Source: Conchocele bisecta
Taxonomy: Eukaryota > Mollusca > Bivalvia > Lucinida > Thyasiridae
Reading direction: 5' to 3'
NCBI GenBank assembly: GCA_029237695.1
Contig: CM055265.1
Location: forward strand, 108,984,773 to 109,048,772
Length of the DNA stretch: 64,000 nucleotides
Below are positions 42,466 through 56,529 of this stretch, one piece after another. A program made the translations under genes and the position numbers. A model generated the notes under the pieces. It was not told the origin of the DNA. It saw only the letters and a list, made by a program, of their open reading frames with translations, and did not search any database. The stretch's first letter is position 1; the number at the start of each line of letters is the position of its first letter.

Positions 42466-45400
42466 TCTGCCGTGATAATTATACCGATGAAAGCCGAAAC
42501 AGGCCGAATTTTATTTTATTTTAACGGCTGGTCGGATCGACTTCAAATTTTGTATACCACCGATTCGCATCAACAGTGAGACGAGAATAACTCAATTTTC
42601 AGAATTCTCATGACGTCACTTTTTACGAAACCGGAAGTGACGTCATATATCATATAATTCCCTATAACTTCCTTATTTTCCAACCGATTTCAAAAATTCT
42701 TTTTGAATTGTAAAGCTGCGAGAATTCTCTATCTTCGCTTCGCTGACAATGTTTGGCTATCTGCTCAAATGAGAGAGCTATAGACATGTGAAATTGAGAA
42801 AAATTAAAAAAATCAACAATTTCAGATTTTTATTTTATTTTAACGGGTGGTCTTTGAAAACAGTTTCCAATTTGTACAGTAATCTCAGCAACATAATTTT
42901 TTGACAGCGTCACGCGGGACATTCATCCGCACAGAAGATGATATTTTTCAGAGCAATGGCTTGAATAGTTCTGATTCTATTGTCTTTCAAACTTGGACGT
43001 TTTTTTTTCAATTTTTCAAATTTGAAATGGTCATAACTTTTTTATTATCTAACCGATTTCAAATATTTTTTTTGCATTAAAAAGCCAACAAAATTCTCAT
43101 ATCTCCGTTTCGCTGGTAGTTTTTGGCTATCTGCCCAAATGAGAGAGTTGTAGGCATTTGAAGTTTTTAAAAAAAATTGAAATGGTCATAACTTCCTTAT
43201 TATTCAACCGATTTCAAATATTTTTTTTGCATTAAAAAGCCAATAAAATTCTCTATCTCCGGTTCGCTGGTAGTTTTTAGCTATCTGCTCAAATGCGCGA
43301 GCTACATGCATTTGAAGTGTTTTTTTTCAATTTTTCAAATTTGAAATAAAGTTCATAACTTTGTTATTATCTAACCGATTTCAAATATTTTCTTTCCATT
43401 AAAAAGCCAACACAATTCTCTATCTCCACTTCGCTGGTAGTTTTTGGCTATCTGCCCAAATGAGAGAGTTGTAGGCATTTGAAGTTTGGTTCTTTCATTT
43501 TTTTATTTTCTTTGTCGTTCAACATAATCATGATAATTATACCGATGAAAGCCGAAACAGGCCGAATGCCTGTGGCTGCGGCTAAATCTAACGGGTGGTC
43601 TTTGAAAACAGTTTCCAATTTGTACAGTAATCTCAGCAACATAATTTTTTGACAGCGTCACGCGGGACATTCATCCGCACAGAAGATGATATTTTTCAGA
43701 GCAATGGCTTGAATAGTTCTGATTCTATTGTCTTTCAAACTTGGACGTTTTTTTTCAATTTTTCAAATTTGAAATTTGAAATGGTCATAACTTTTTTATT
43801 ATCTAACCGATTTCAAATATTTTTTTTCCATTAAAAAGCCAACAAAATTCTCTATCTCCGATTCACTGGTAGTTTTTGGCTATCTGCCCAAATGAGAGAG
43901 TTTGTAGGCATTTGAAGTTTTTAAAAAAAATTGAAATGGTCATAACTTTTTTATTATTACAAACCGATTTCAAATATTTTGTTTCCATTATTAAAAAGGC
44001 AATAAAATTCTCTATCTCCGCATCGCTGGTAGTTTTTAGCTATCTGCTCAAATGAGAGAGCTACATGCATTTGAAGTTTTTTTTCTTCAATTTTTCAAAT
44101 TTTAAATGTTCATAACTTTGTTATTATCTAACCGATTTCAAATATTTTTTTCCATTAAAAAGCCAACAAAATTCTCTATCTCCGCTCCGCTGGTAGTTTT
44201 TGGCTATCTGCCCAAATGAGAGAGTTGTAGGCATTTGAAGTTTGATTCTTTCATGTTTTTAAATTTGAAATGGTCATAACTTTTTTATTATTCAACCGAT
44301 TTCAAATATTTTTTTTCCATTAAAAAGGCAATAAAATTCTCTATCTCCGCATCGCTGGTAGTTTTTAGCTATCTGCTCAAATGAGAGAGCTACATGCATT
44401 GAAGTTTGACAGCGTCACGTTAAATCACACAGTAACAATATAAACAATTTTCATTTATATACGAACTGACATGCTGTGAGTGCTTTAGAATCGTCTCAAC
44501 TTCAATGTCAGACTAGGGGGTTAACGGTACACATTTCGTAGAACGTTATATAATGAAAAATGCTTAGGATAGTCAAGCGATTCTGAAAATACAAAACTAT
44601 TTTTTCAATTTCATTGCAATTGCATCAATTTTTTTTGAGTTTCATATGTTTTCGTCATTGGCAATGTCTTCTAATCACTTTGCCAGTGTACGTTTGTCAC
44701 TTTTTTATTATTCAACCGATTTCAAGTATTTTTTTTCCATTAAAAAGGCAATAAAATTCTCTATCTCCGCATCGCTGGTAGTTTTTAGCTATCTGCTCAA
44801 ATGAGAGAGCTACATGCATTTGAAGTTTGACAGCGTCACGTTAAATCACACAGTAACAATATAAACTAGAGCAGCTGAAGCTGCATCAACGGTTTGAGGC
44901 TTGATGTACTGACAAACGTACACTGGCAAAGTGATTAGAAGACATTGCCAATGACGAAAACATATGAAACTCAAAAAAAATTGATGCAATTCCAATGAAA
45001 TTGAAAAAATAAAGTTTTGTATTTTCAGAATCGCTTGACTATTCTAAGCATTTTTCATTATATAACGTTCTACGAAATGTGTACCGTTAACCCCCTAGTC
45101 TGACATTGAAGTTAAGACGATTCTAAAGCACTGACAGCATGTCAGTTCGTATATAAAACCAGTGTCTGATACAGCCCACCATACCTGTCTGGCCTCCACC
45201 TCGAAGTTTGTCAGCTGTACACACTGTTCTAGGCGGCTAAGTTTATATGCTCGTTCTCAAACTTCAAATGCATGTAGCTCGCGCATTTGAGCAGATAGCT
45301 AAAAACTACCGGAAAAAAAACATTAAAAAAAATATTTGAAATCGGTTGAATAATAAGGAAGTTATGACCATTTCAAATTTTTTTTTAAACTTCAAATGCC

Positions 45401-46585
45401 TACAACTCTCTCATTTGGGCAGATAGCCAAAAACTACCAGCGAAATGGAGATAGAGAATTTTGTTGGCTTTTTAATGCAAAAAAAATATTTGAAATCGGT
45501 TAGATAATAAAAAAGTTATGACCATTTCAAATTTGAAAAATGCATTCGGCCTGTTTCGGCTTTCATCGGTATAATTATCATGATTATGTTGAACAACAAA
45601 GAAAATAAAAAAATGAAAGAACCAAACTTCAAATGCCTACAACTCTCTCATTTGGGCAGATAGCCAAAAACTACCAGCGAAACGGAGATAGAGAATTTTG
45701 TTGGCTTTTTAATGGATATTTGAAATCGGTTAGATATAACAAACTTATGACAACACATTTAAAATTTGAAAAATTGAAAAAAAAATGTAGCTCGCGCATT
45801 TGAGCAGATAGCTAAAAACTACCAGTGAACCGGAGATAGAGAATTTTATTGGCTTTTTAATGCAAAAAAATATTTGAAATCGGTTGAATAATAAGGAAGT
45901 TATGACCATTTCAATTTTTTTTAAAAACTTCAAATGCCTACAACTCTCTCATTTGGGCAGATAGCCAAACACTACCAGCGAAACGGAGATAGAGAATTTT
46001 GTTGGCTTTTTAATGCAAAAAAAATATTTGAAATCGGTTAGATAATAAAAATGTTATGACCATTTCAAATTTGAAAAATTGAAAAAAAAACGTCCAAGTT
46101 TGAAAGACAATAGAATCAGAACTATTCAAGCCATTGCTCTGAAAAATATCATCTTCTGTGCGGATGAATGTGCGTGACGCTGTCAAAAAATTATGTTGCT
46201 GAGATTACTGTACAAATTGGAAACTGTTTTCAAAGACCACCCGTTAAAATAAAATAAAAATCTGAAATTGTTGATTTTTTTTCATTTTTCTCAATTTCAC
46301 ATGTCTATAGCTCTCTCATTTGAGCAGATAGCCAAACATTGTCATTGAAGCGTAGATAGAGAATTCTCGCAGCTTTACAATTCAAAAAGAATTTTTGAAA
46401 TCGGTTGGAAAATAAGGAAGTTATAGGGAATTATATGATATATGACGTCACTTCCGGTTTCGTAGAAAGTGACGTCATGAGAATTCTGAAAATTGCGTTA
46501 TTCTCGTCTCACTGTTGATGCGAATCGGTATACAAAATTTGAAGTCGATCCGACCAGCGGTTTGGGCTGTAGACTGAACGGCTGA

Positions 46586-46663
<78 letters not shown>

Positions 46664-46690
46664 GAAAACAAAAGGTTTGAGGAATCAAAT
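42360..46690. repeat. Large inverted repeat of ~160-bp monomers
   Basis: The left arm (about 42480-44700) and right arm (about 44900-46560) mirror each other: GACGTCACTTTTTACGAAAC against its inverse near 46445, and GAGGGTTAACGG-type sequence near the centre. Each arm is a tandem array of monomers containing ACCGATTTCAAATATTTTTT, CTCTATCTCCG and GGTAGTTTTTGGCTATCTGC. T-runs (42395-42463) and A-runs (46587-46661) bound it. No gene. Confidence 0.8.
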
Positions 46691-47916
46691 TCCTCAAACC
46701 TAATAAAAAAATGAAAGAACCAAACTTCAAATGCCTACAACTCTCTCATTTGGGCAGATAGCCAAAAACTACCAGGGAAGCGGAGATAGAGAATTGTGTT
46801 GGCTTTTTAATGCAAAAAAAATATTTGAAATGGGTTAGATAATAAAAAAGTTATGACCATTTCAAATTTGAAAAATGCATTCGGCCTGTTTCGGCTTTCA
46901 TCGGTATAATTATCATGATTATGTTGAACAACAAAGAAAAAAAAAAAAACTTCAAATGCCTACAACTCTCTCATTTGGGCAGGTAGCCAAAAACTACCAG
47001 CGAAGAGGATAGATAGAGAATTTTGTTGGCTTTTTAATGGAAAAAAAATATTTGAAATCGGTTAGATATTAACAAGTTATGAACACATTTAAAATTTGAA
47101 AAATTGAAAAAAAAAATGTAGCTCGCGCATTTGAGCAGATAGCTAAAAACTACCAGTGAACCGGAGATAGAGAATTTTATTGGCTTTTTAATGCAAAAAA
47201 AATATTTGAAATCGGTTGAATAATAAGGAAGTTATGACCATTTCAATTTTTTTTAAAAACTCCAAATGCCTACAACTCTCTCATTTGGGCAGGTAGCCAA
47301 AAACTACCAGGGAAATGGAGATAGAGAATTTTGTTGGCTTTTTAATGCAATAAAAATATTTGAAAATCGGTTAAGATAATAAAAAAGTTTTGACCATTTC
47401 AAATTTGAAAAATTGAAAAAAAAACGTCCAGTTTGAAAGACAATAGATCAGAACTATTCAAGCCATTGCTCTGAAAAATATCATCTTCTGTGCGGATGAA
47501 TATCCGCGTGACGCTGTCAAAAAAATTATGTTGCTGAGATTACTGTACAAATTGGAAACTGTTTTCAAAGACCACCCGTTAAAATAAAATAAAAATCTGA
47601 AATTGTTGATTTTTTTCATTTTTCTCAATTTCACATGTCTATAGCTCTCTCATTTGAGCAGATAGCCAAACATTGTCAGCGAGCGTAGTAGAGATTTCTC
47701 GCAGCTTTACAATTCAAAAAGAATTTTTGAAATCGGTTGGAAAATAAGGAAGTTATAGGGAATTATATGTATATGACGTCACTTCGGTTTCGTAGAAAGT
47801 GACGTCATGAGAATTCTGAAAATTGCGTTATTCTCGTCTCACTGTTGATGCGAATCGGTATACAAAATTTGAAGTCGATCCGACCAGCGGTTTGGGCTGT
47901 AGGACTGAACGGCTGA

Positions 47917-47961
<45 letters not shown>

Positions 47962-50570
47962 AACGAAAACAAAAGGTTTGAGGAATCAAATTCCTCAAAC
48001 CTAATAAAAAAATGAAAGAACCAAACTTCAAATGCCTACAACTCTCTCATTTGGGCAGATAGCCAAAAACTACCAGCGAAGCGGAGATAGAGAATTTTGT
48101 TGGCTTTTTAATGCAAAAAAATATTTGATTTGAAATGGGTTAGATAATAAAAAAGTTATGACCATTTCAAATTTGAAAAATGCATTCGGCCTGTTTCGGC
48201 TTTCATCGGTATAATTATCATGATTATGTTGAACAACAAAGAAAAAAAAAAAAACTTCAAATGCCTACAACTCTCTCATTTGGGCAGGTAGCCAAAAACT
48301 ACCAGCGAAGCGGAGATAGAGAATTTTGTTGGCTTTTTAATGGAAAAAAAATATTTGAAATCGGTTAGATATTAACAAAGTTATGAACATTTAAAATTTG
48401 AAAAATTGAAAAAAAAAAAAAAAAAAATGTAGCTCGCGCATTTGAGCAGATAGCTAAAAACTACCAGTGAACCGGAGATAGAGAATTTTATTGGCTTTTT
48501 AATGCAAAAAAAATATTTGAAATCGGTTGATAATAAGGAAGTTATGACCATTTCAATTTTTTTTTAAAAACTTCAAATGCCTACAACTCTCTCATTTGGG
48601 CAGGTAGCCAAAAACTACCAGGGAAATGGAGATAGAGAATTTTGTTGGCTTTTTAATGCAATAAAAATATTTGAAATCGGTTAGATAATAAAAAAGTTTT
48701 GACCATTTCAAATTTGAAAAATTGAAAAAAAAACGTCCAAGTTTGAAAGACAATAGAATCAGAACTATTCAAGCCATTGCTCTGAAAAATATCATCTTCT
48801 GTGCGGATGAATATCCCGCGTGACGCTGTCAAAAAATTATGTTGCTGAGATTACTGTACAAATTGGAAACTGTTTTCAAAGACCACCCAGTTAAAATAAA
48901 ATAAAAATCTGAAATTGTTGATTTTTTTCATTTTTCTCAATTTCACATGTCTATAGCTCTCTCATTTGAGCAGATAGCCAAACATTGTCAGCGAAGCGTA
49001 GATAGAGAATTCTCGCAGCTTTACAATTCAAAAAGAATTTTTGAAATCGGTTGGAAAATAAGGAAGTTATAGGGAATTATATGATATATGACGTCACTTC
49101 CGGTTTCGTAGAAAGTGACGTCATGAGAATTCTGAAAATTGCGTTATTCTCGTCTCACTGTTGATGCGAATCGGTATACAAAATTTGAAGTCGATCCGAC
49201 CAGCGGTTTGGGCTGTAGACTGAACGGCTGAATAATAAAAAAACCAACGAAAAACAAAAGGTTTGAGGAATCAAATTCCTCAAACCTAATAAAAAAATGA
49301 AAGAACCAAACTTCAAATGCCTACAACTCTCTCATTTGGGCAGATAGCCAAAAACTACCAGGGAAGCGGAGATAGAGAATTGTGTTGGCTTTTTAATGCA
49401 AAAAAAATATTTGAAATGGGTTAGATAATAAAAAAGTTATGACCATTTCAAATTTGAAAAATGCATTCGGCCTGTTTCGGCTTTCATCGGTATAATTATC
49501 ATGATTATGTTGAACAACAAAGAAAAAAAAAAAAACTTCAAATGCCTACAACTCTCTCATTTGGGCAGGTAGCCAAAAACTACCAGCGAAGCGGAGATAG
49601 AGAATTTTGTTGGCTTTTTAATGGAAAAAAAAAATTTGAAATCGGTTAGATATTAACAAAGTTATGAACATTTAAAATTTGAAAAATTGAAAAAAAAAAT
49701 GTAGCTCGCGCATTTGAGCAGATAGCTAAAAACTACCAGTGAACCGGAGATAGAGAATTTTATTGGCTTTTTAATGCAAAAAAAATATTTGAAATCGGTT
49801 GAATAATAAGGAAGTTATGACCATTTCAATTTTTTTTTAAAAACTTCAAATGCCTACAACTCTCTCATTTGGGCAGGTAGCCAAAAACTACCAGGGAAAT
49901 GGAGATAGAGAATTTTGTTGGCTTTTTAATGCAATAAAAATATTTGAAATCGGTTAGATAATAAAAAAGTTTTGACCATTTCAAATTTGAAAAATTGAAA
50001 AAAAAACGTCCAAGTTTGAAAGACAATAGAATCGAACATTCATTTCCATTGCTCTGAAAAATATCATCTTCTGTGCGGATGAATGTCCCGCGTGACGCTG
50101 TCAAAAAATTATGTTGCTGAGATTACTGTACAAATTGGAAACTGTTTTCAAAGACCACCCGTTAAAATAAAATAAAAATCTGAAATTGTTGATTTTTTTC
50201 ATTTTTCTCAATTTCACATGTCTATAGCTCTCTCATTTGAGCAGATAGCCAAACATTGTCAGCGAAGTGAAGATAGAGAATTCTCGCAGCTTTACAATTC
50301 AAAAATAATTTTTGAAATCGGTTGGAAAATAAGGAAGTTATAGGGAATTATATGATATATGACGTTACTTCCGGTTTCGTAAAAAGTGACGTCATGAGAA
50401 TTCTGAAAATTGAGTTATTCTCGTCTCACTGTTGATGCGAATCGGTATGCAAAATTTGAAGTCGATCCGACCAGCGGTTTGGGCTGTAGTCTCGACGGCT
50501 GAATAAAAAGAAAAAAAAAACCAACGAAAACAAAAGGTTTGAGGAATCAAATTCCTCAAACCTAACAATT
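46684..50570. repeat. Three direct copies of a 1.28-1.30 kb higher-order unit
   Basis: The hairpin GGTTTGAGGAATCAAATTCC recurs near 46672, 47972, 49259 and 50534, marking unit boundaries. Each unit contains the same order of ~160-bp monomers and the TATATGACGTCACTTCCGG segment. Confidence 0.85.
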
Positions 50571-51288
50571 TTCATTTTATATACGAACTGACATGCTGTG
50601 AGTGCTTTAGAATCGTCTCAACTTCAATGTCAGACTAGGGGGTTAACGGTACACATTTCGTAGAACGTTATATAATGAAAAATGCTTAGGATAGTCAAGC
50701 GATTCTGAAAATACAAAACTATTTTTTCAATTTCATTGCAATTGCATCAATTTTTTTTTGAGTTTCATATGTTTTCGTCATTGGCAATGTCTTCTAATCA
50801 CTTTGCCAGTGTACGTTTGTCACTTTTTTATTATTCAACCGATTTCAAGTATTTTTTTTCCATTAAAAAGGCAATAAAATTCTCTATCTCCGCATCGCTG
50901 GTAGTTTTTAGCTATCTGCTCAAATGAGAGAGCTACATGCATTTGAAGTTTGACAGCGTCACGTTAAATCACACAGTAACAATATAAACAATTTTCATTT
51001 TATATACGAACTGACATGCTGTGAGTGCTTTAGAATCGTCTCAACTTCAATGTCAGACTAGGGGGTTAACGGTACACATTTCGTAGAACGTTATATAATG
51101 AAAAATGCTTAGGATAGTCAAGCGATTCTGAAAATACAAAACTATTTTTTCAATTTCATTGCAATTGCATCAATTTTTTTTGAGTTTCATATGTTTTCGT
51201 CATTGGCAATGTCTTCTAATCACTTTGCCAGTGTACGTTTGTCAGTACATCAAGCCTCAAACCGTTGATGCAGCTTCAGCTGCTCTAG
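50571..51288. repeat. Two tandem ~420-bp segments ending at a recurrent terminus
   Basis: CATATACGAACTGACATGC-type sequence (as at 44455) occurs twice. The right end CAGCTTCAGCTGCTCTAG is the inverse of the element starts at 44869 and 60313. Confidence 0.75.
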
Positions 51289-51479
51289 TTATAATTAACA
51301 CAATCGTTAATATTCATTTACCGGAAGGTGAAAGTCTCACGCATCCCGTTTCTGATTGATGCTCCAAAACATCGACCGACGAGTTTCATACCCGGATGCA
51401 GCAGTCGTGTTTAGTGGGATGCCAGCGGTTGTGAGCATGTGAAGGGTAATTTAACGATCTGATTCATCCTTACCGGAAT

Positions 51480-52010
51480 CCATATGTATGTGTCTGTGAC
51501 TGGTTAAATGGGGTTCATGGGTTTGGCGACCAGTGTAGATCCAGATCAGACTGTGCATCCGCAGGATCTGCACTGTTCGCCGTTCCGTCAGTGCAACATC
51601 CGTCACGTTGCTAACAATGCATATACAGCTGATTCTCTTTGCCAGAATATCGCTTACCTCGATATACCTACTTATCACGATATACGTCCGAGGTCCCGGC
51701 CGAATTCCCTTTTCAGATCATGTATTTTACTCCTGATAAATCGATATCGGAAATGTTGATGAATGATCACAACATATACTTTCGTTGAGAAATAAGAACA
51801 AGGAAAATAAATACATGTATTTCAAATTTGCATACGCCTAAAACATTAGCATTTCGTTAACACTATTAAACGGTTGACGTGCAAAATGTCACCTTTTTAT
51901 GTTATGTCTGTAACAAATGTAACAAGCAGTGCAAATCCTGATCAGACTGTGCGCAAAACTGGTCGCATAACCCATAAGCTCCATTTCTCCAGTCACAGCC
52001 ACATATTAGC
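51480..52010. mobile_element. MITE family 5, long copy or pair
   Basis: The left part has TGTGACTGGTTAAATGGGG. The right end is CTCCAGTCACAGCCACATAT. The intervening 400 bp is not recognised. Confidence 0.55.
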
Positions 52011-52030
52011 ATACGAGATCGCACCCGTCC

Positions 52031-52212
52031 TACCAGGGATTCCGCTGGCGATCCACTTTCGCAATTGGCGATAAAAATAAACAATTGACGATACAATCTT
52101 TTTTTTTTTTTTTTCGAAAATTGTAATTTTTTATCGCCAATTGTTTTATTTTTTTAATTTTTTTTTTTGAAGTGGCGATTTTTTTATTTTCTCCAGCGGA
52201 ATCCCTGCCTAC
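52031..52212. repeat. Foldback element with CCAGGGATTCCGCTGG ends
   Basis: CCAGGGATTCCGCTGGCGAT pairs with CCAGCGGAATCCCTG. The interior words ATCGCCAATTG are inverted around T-runs. Confidence 0.7.
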
Positions 52213-52507
52213 CCATTGGGTACGTCGCCGTTGTATAGTAGTTGCTGGCGGCCAGCTTTTGGGTAAAGCTAATGCTGATATGTGCTTTGTTTCATGATTG
52301 TATAACACATGATGTATGTATGCCTTGCTCTGTCAGATCTGATTATGCGCTGTTTGCAACCATGGTGTAACATTTTCAAGCGTCTGTGACGCCCATTGTG
52401 CAGTCGGCCAAACACTTTCAAATCGATACACCTTTATATAGTCTAGAGGCAATTAGGGAAATAGGGTGTGTCCAGCAATGCTATGACAATGGAAATGTTG
52501 CATTATT

Positions 52508-53001
52508 AAAGGTACATGCCCACTTAATGAGGCACAAAATGTTCTTTATATCAGAGACATTTTCTAGCAAAATAAACATTCATTCACAATTACCCCACGC
52601 ATTGATTGCCATTATTATACATTTTATATCAGAAATAAATTTCCACACTGATATCAGGGGCGATAGCTGTGTTTCCTTAAAATGTTAACGGACATTACTA
52701 TATAATCTCTGTATTTATGTTTTGGTGTGCAATGATCATACTTTATAATCTGTCGAACATATATTTTTTCAAGTGACGCATTTAATTAGTATAAATAATT
52801 AAAAAATGTTATGCCTCATTTGCATTTAAAATAGCCTGATACCACCGCGCGTCACTATCAGTAAAATACATATTACTAAATGATTATATTTGTATAGGAG
52901 GCACTCGTAAATTTTAGAACTGGTGGAATAGTGACAAACTTGTAAACTTATTTAATTCATATAAAGAACATGTTGTGCCTACTGAGTGGGCATGTACCTT
53001 T
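52508..53001. mobile_element. MITE family 3, full length (~494 bp)
   Basis: TAAAGGTACATGCCCACTTA to AGTGGGCATGTACCTTTA, with all family landmarks in order. Confidence 0.8.
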
Positions 53002-53089
53002 AGCCATTTACCACGATGTAATTCTAAATAACATGTTCTTTCAGTTCCAATTTCAACACTGCATGTACACATGGTATTATGGAAGCGTC

Positions 53090-53337
53090 CTGGGGCCCGT
53101 TTCACTAAGCTTCCTACGACTAAAATGTTCGTAAGTGCAAATTTAAGATCGTCTGTAAATTTCAATTTATGGATTTACATGTATTGAGCATAGGCTGCAT
53201 ATGCAGCCTATGCTCAATAAATGTAAATCCAATAATTATTTACAAGAAAACATTGTTAATGTCAAATGTACAGACTATCATAATTTTGCACTTACGAACA
53301 TTTTAGTCGTACGAAGTTTAGTGAAACGGCCCCCTGG
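53090..53337. mobile_element. MITE family 2, full length
   Basis: GGGGCCCGTTTCACTAAGC to TTAGTGAAACGGCCCCC, with the hairpin core at 53185-53215. Confidence 0.8.
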
Positions 53338-53343
53338 TTCCAA

Positions 53344-53822
53344 TGATAAAACGTATATATCTCCTAATTATAAGGTATCACTCCTAATAAGGAGATACTA
53401 AGTCCTAATTAGGAGATAATAATTCCTAATTAGGATATAGTAAGTCCTAATTATGAGAATATAGTAAGTCCTAAATATCTTCTAACTAGGACGTATCTCC
53501 TAATTAGGACTTACTATCTCCTAATTAAGAGATAAACAAAATAACATTGACACATACAGTAAGTCCTAATTAGGAGATAGTAAGTCCTAACTAGGATATA
53601 CTAACTTATATTAGGAGAAACTAAGTCCTAATCAGGAGATACTAAGTCCTAATTAGAAGATACAAAATCCTAATTAGGAGCTGCTTAGTCCTAATTAGGA
53701 TATAGTTACTCATAAATAAGAGATATATCTCTTAATTAGAAGTTAGTATCTCTTAAGTAGGACTTAATATCTCCTAATTATGACTTAGTAGCTCCTAATT
53801 AGGAGATATAATTATTTTATCA
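53344..53822. repeat. TCCTAATTAGGA palindromic array with TGATAAAA ends
   Basis: About 25 copies of TCCTAATTAGGAGATA-type palindromic words. Outer ends TGATAAAA and TTTTATCA suggest another foldback element whose termini differ from the TACGG family. Confidence 0.7.
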
Positions 53823-53859
53823 GCACCAGCACGCTTCCATATGGAAGGTATAGGATCAC

Positions 53860-53915
53860 GTTTCTGCAGAGAAATTTTAATCCGACGGAATCGGTCCGAT
53901 TCAAATTTCTCTGCA
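53860..53915. repeat. Hairpin
   Basis: CTGCAGAGAAATTTTAATCC pairs with its near reverse complement ending CTCTGCAG. Confidence 0.65.
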
Positions 53916-54131
53916 GCATGTTCATACTAATTACATAAGTAATGCTGCTCAATTTTGTATTTGTGGCGGACTCGTAGTGTTAACGGCTGGAACATGGTCA
54001 TCATTAAATAAAAAATAAACCGCAGTTGTATTGATGATAAATAAGATTTACCTGAGACTTCATGGACGCCGCCATACATCCAATACACGAAATGTGCAAA
54101 TAATGTGGATCCAGATGATCCGGCTGGAAAT

Positions 54132-54325
54132 AGTACAGTGGAACCTCTCTATACCGGACACCAAGAAAACACCTGTGATCTTATTTTTGATGCATTTCTT
54201 GGTCATTTATCTCAGGTGATAATGTTTATTTGTGATCGCATAGCACACAACGATGGCTCAGAGTGATCGAATGTCTGATTTACAGTTAAACGTCTCTACT
54301 CTAAGCCGTACGGTTTAGGGAAGTT
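54132..54325. mobile_element. Pogo-like MITE
   Basis: CAGTGGAACCTCTCTATACC starts it, with the same middle as 1291-1506. The right end is degraded (TAAGCCGTACGGTTTAGGG). Confidence 0.65.
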
Positions 54326-54553
54326 CGAATGGCTTGTGTGATGTTCGTGTCGGTTATATAACAACAGTTAAAAGTATTATGTTGTTATTTGCTACGCAGC
54401 AGCTGCGTGTAGTCGGTGATTGGCAACATCAGACACGCAACTATTTATTGTATTGCCAATAAGGTGCGGTTCATGATTTCAGTACCTATTTCACCAACAT
54501 TGCAAAGTATACTTATCTTGCTAAGTACACTTTGAGGGAGAAATTTTCAATTT

Positions 54554-55064
54554 AAAGGTACATGCCCACTCAGTAGTCACAATATGTTCTTTATAGGAAT
54601 TAAATAAATGTATAATTGTGTAACTATTCCACCAGTTCTAAAAATTACGAGTGCCCGTTATACAGATATAATCATTTAGTAATATTTATTTTAATGATAG
54701 TGACTCGCGGTGGTATCATCCTGTTTTCATATGCAAATGAGGCGTGCAATTGTTTATGTTAATTAAATGCGTCACCAGAACAAAATAATATTGTTGACAG
54801 ATTATAAAGTATGATCATTGCACACCAAAAAAATAAATACAGATAATAAATAATAATATCCGTTAACATTTTAAGGAAGCACGGTTATCGCCCCTGATAT
54901 TAGTGTGGACATTTACGTCTGATATAAAATGTATAATAATGCCAATAAATACATGGGGTAATGGTGAATTAATGTTATTTTGCGAGAACATGTCATATCT
55001 ACAGAATATACAAAACTATCTATCTCCCTATATGACAACCTACTGGGTGGGCATGTACCTTTAA
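54554..55064. mobile_element. MITE family 3, full length
   Basis: TAAAGGTACATGCCCACTCA to GTGGGCATGTACCTTTAAGG. Confidence 0.8.
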
Positions 55065-55079
55065 GGCCAATTTTTTTTT

Positions 55080-55232
55080 TAAACTGAATTTATTACATTA
55101 TCACAGCCATTTTGGCTGTGATAATATAATAAATTCGGTTTAAAAATCTGCATACTTTTAATCAGCAAATATATGAAGTCGATACTTCTATAGATAAGTA
55201 TGCTTTGAAATTTTGGTGAAATCGGCTACAGG
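55080..55232. repeat. Hairpin and flank matching 38040-38235
   Basis: AACTGAATTTATTACATTAT.. palindrome, then CTGCATACTTTTAATCAGC as in the other copy. Confidence 0.65.
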
Positions 55233-55261
55233 TCATCGTAGTCGGAACTATAAGTGGAAAC

Positions 55262-55452
55262 AAAATTGTGGCTGTGACTGGAGAAATGGGGCGTATGGCT
55301 TATGTTCGCCATCGCCATTCCATCAATGAAACACCCGGCATGCTTCTAACAAGCCAGATAGAACGTATTAGGCTACACATGTATGTTATTTGATCAGGAG
55401 ATGCACTGGTCACAAATAATCCCATAAGCCGCATTTCTCCTGTCACAGCCAT
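55262..55452. mobile_element. MITE family 5
   Basis: TGTGGCTGTGACTGGAGAAA to GCATTTCTCCTGTCACAGCC. Confidence 0.75.
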
Positions 55453-55659
55453 ATTCATACTTTAGTATTACAACTACATGTATAAATATATAGATAGAGA
55501 TGTTCCATGAGTGATGATTTGCGGACCGATTTTATATAGAACATGGTCATTTGTTTCAACGTTGCTAGGTTCGTACGCGTGACTGAATATATGTGGCTGA
55601 GATTTGTGACCAGTGTAGCTCCTGATCAAATGGCGCATTCCTGTAGCCTGATAACTATA

Positions 55660-55923
55660 TTTATCCCGTCAACACAGTGCGTATGTGCCGTGAAACACGG
55701 TGCCGTGAAACATTTTTGATATCTAGTCAATACATTTTAAATGCATTTTACAGCCATTTGTAGGTGTTGACGGGATAAATAGAATAGTAGGTTAGTACCG
55801 TGAATGGAAAAATATATAGCGCGGCTCGGAAACGGGATGGGCTCGGCAGAGAGCCGAGCACATCCCGTTTCCGAGCCGCGCCAGACATTTTTACCATTCA
55901 CGGCACTAACCTACTATTCTCTA
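55660..55923. mobile_element. MITE family 7, second copy
   Basis: TTATCCCGTCAACACAGTGC to CACGGCACTAACCTACTATT, parallel to 4021-4285. Confidence 0.75.
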
Positions 55924-56059
55924 TATATATTGCTTGTTTGTAGCATGACTGGTATTTCATTGATGGCATGGTATCAACAATGCATATTCAGACCAGACTG
56001 TGTGGATGTACAGGCTGATATGGATCTGCACTGGTTGTTATGAAATCAGTAAACTAAAA

Positions 56060-56215
56060 CAGATATCTAAAATATTGGACCACTTTTCACGACATAAAAA
56101 GAAGGTTCATTCTTAGATGTTGATACAATTTAATATTATCGAAAGAAATATTGTGTTTGCATTGTTTATATACCCGTAAAATTTGGGCAGCTGTCGTGAA
56201 ACATATAGTAGCTTA
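56060..56215. mobile_element. MITE family 1, right half
   Basis: It contains GACATAAAAAGAAGGTTCAT and ends GTCGTGAAACATATAGTA. Confidence 0.65.
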
Positions 56216-56529
56216 CGTTTTGCAATAGTTCAACATTAGGCACTATATGTATTGTATTGTATTGTATTATATAAACTGGTGTCCGTCGATATGCGGTTTG
56301 TAGGTCATGCGTAGTCAGTTATAGACAGGCAATTTCCGCCATAAAGTAAACATACGTGTTAATTGCCGTATACATCACTGTCTGCTTTCCGCGCTACTGC
56401 ACGGGTTCCGGTCAGACGGCCATATTGGAAACAGGCTATGAAAATACACCACACTTGTTGTCATTAGTTACCATTGGTTACTGAAATAGTTCCACCGGCC
56501 ACGTGTCGTCAAGTGTGCATAATACATAC

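Noticed and set aside
46509..46730. Frames with long Phe runs
   Set aside because: They are translations of A/T homopolymers in the repeat block.
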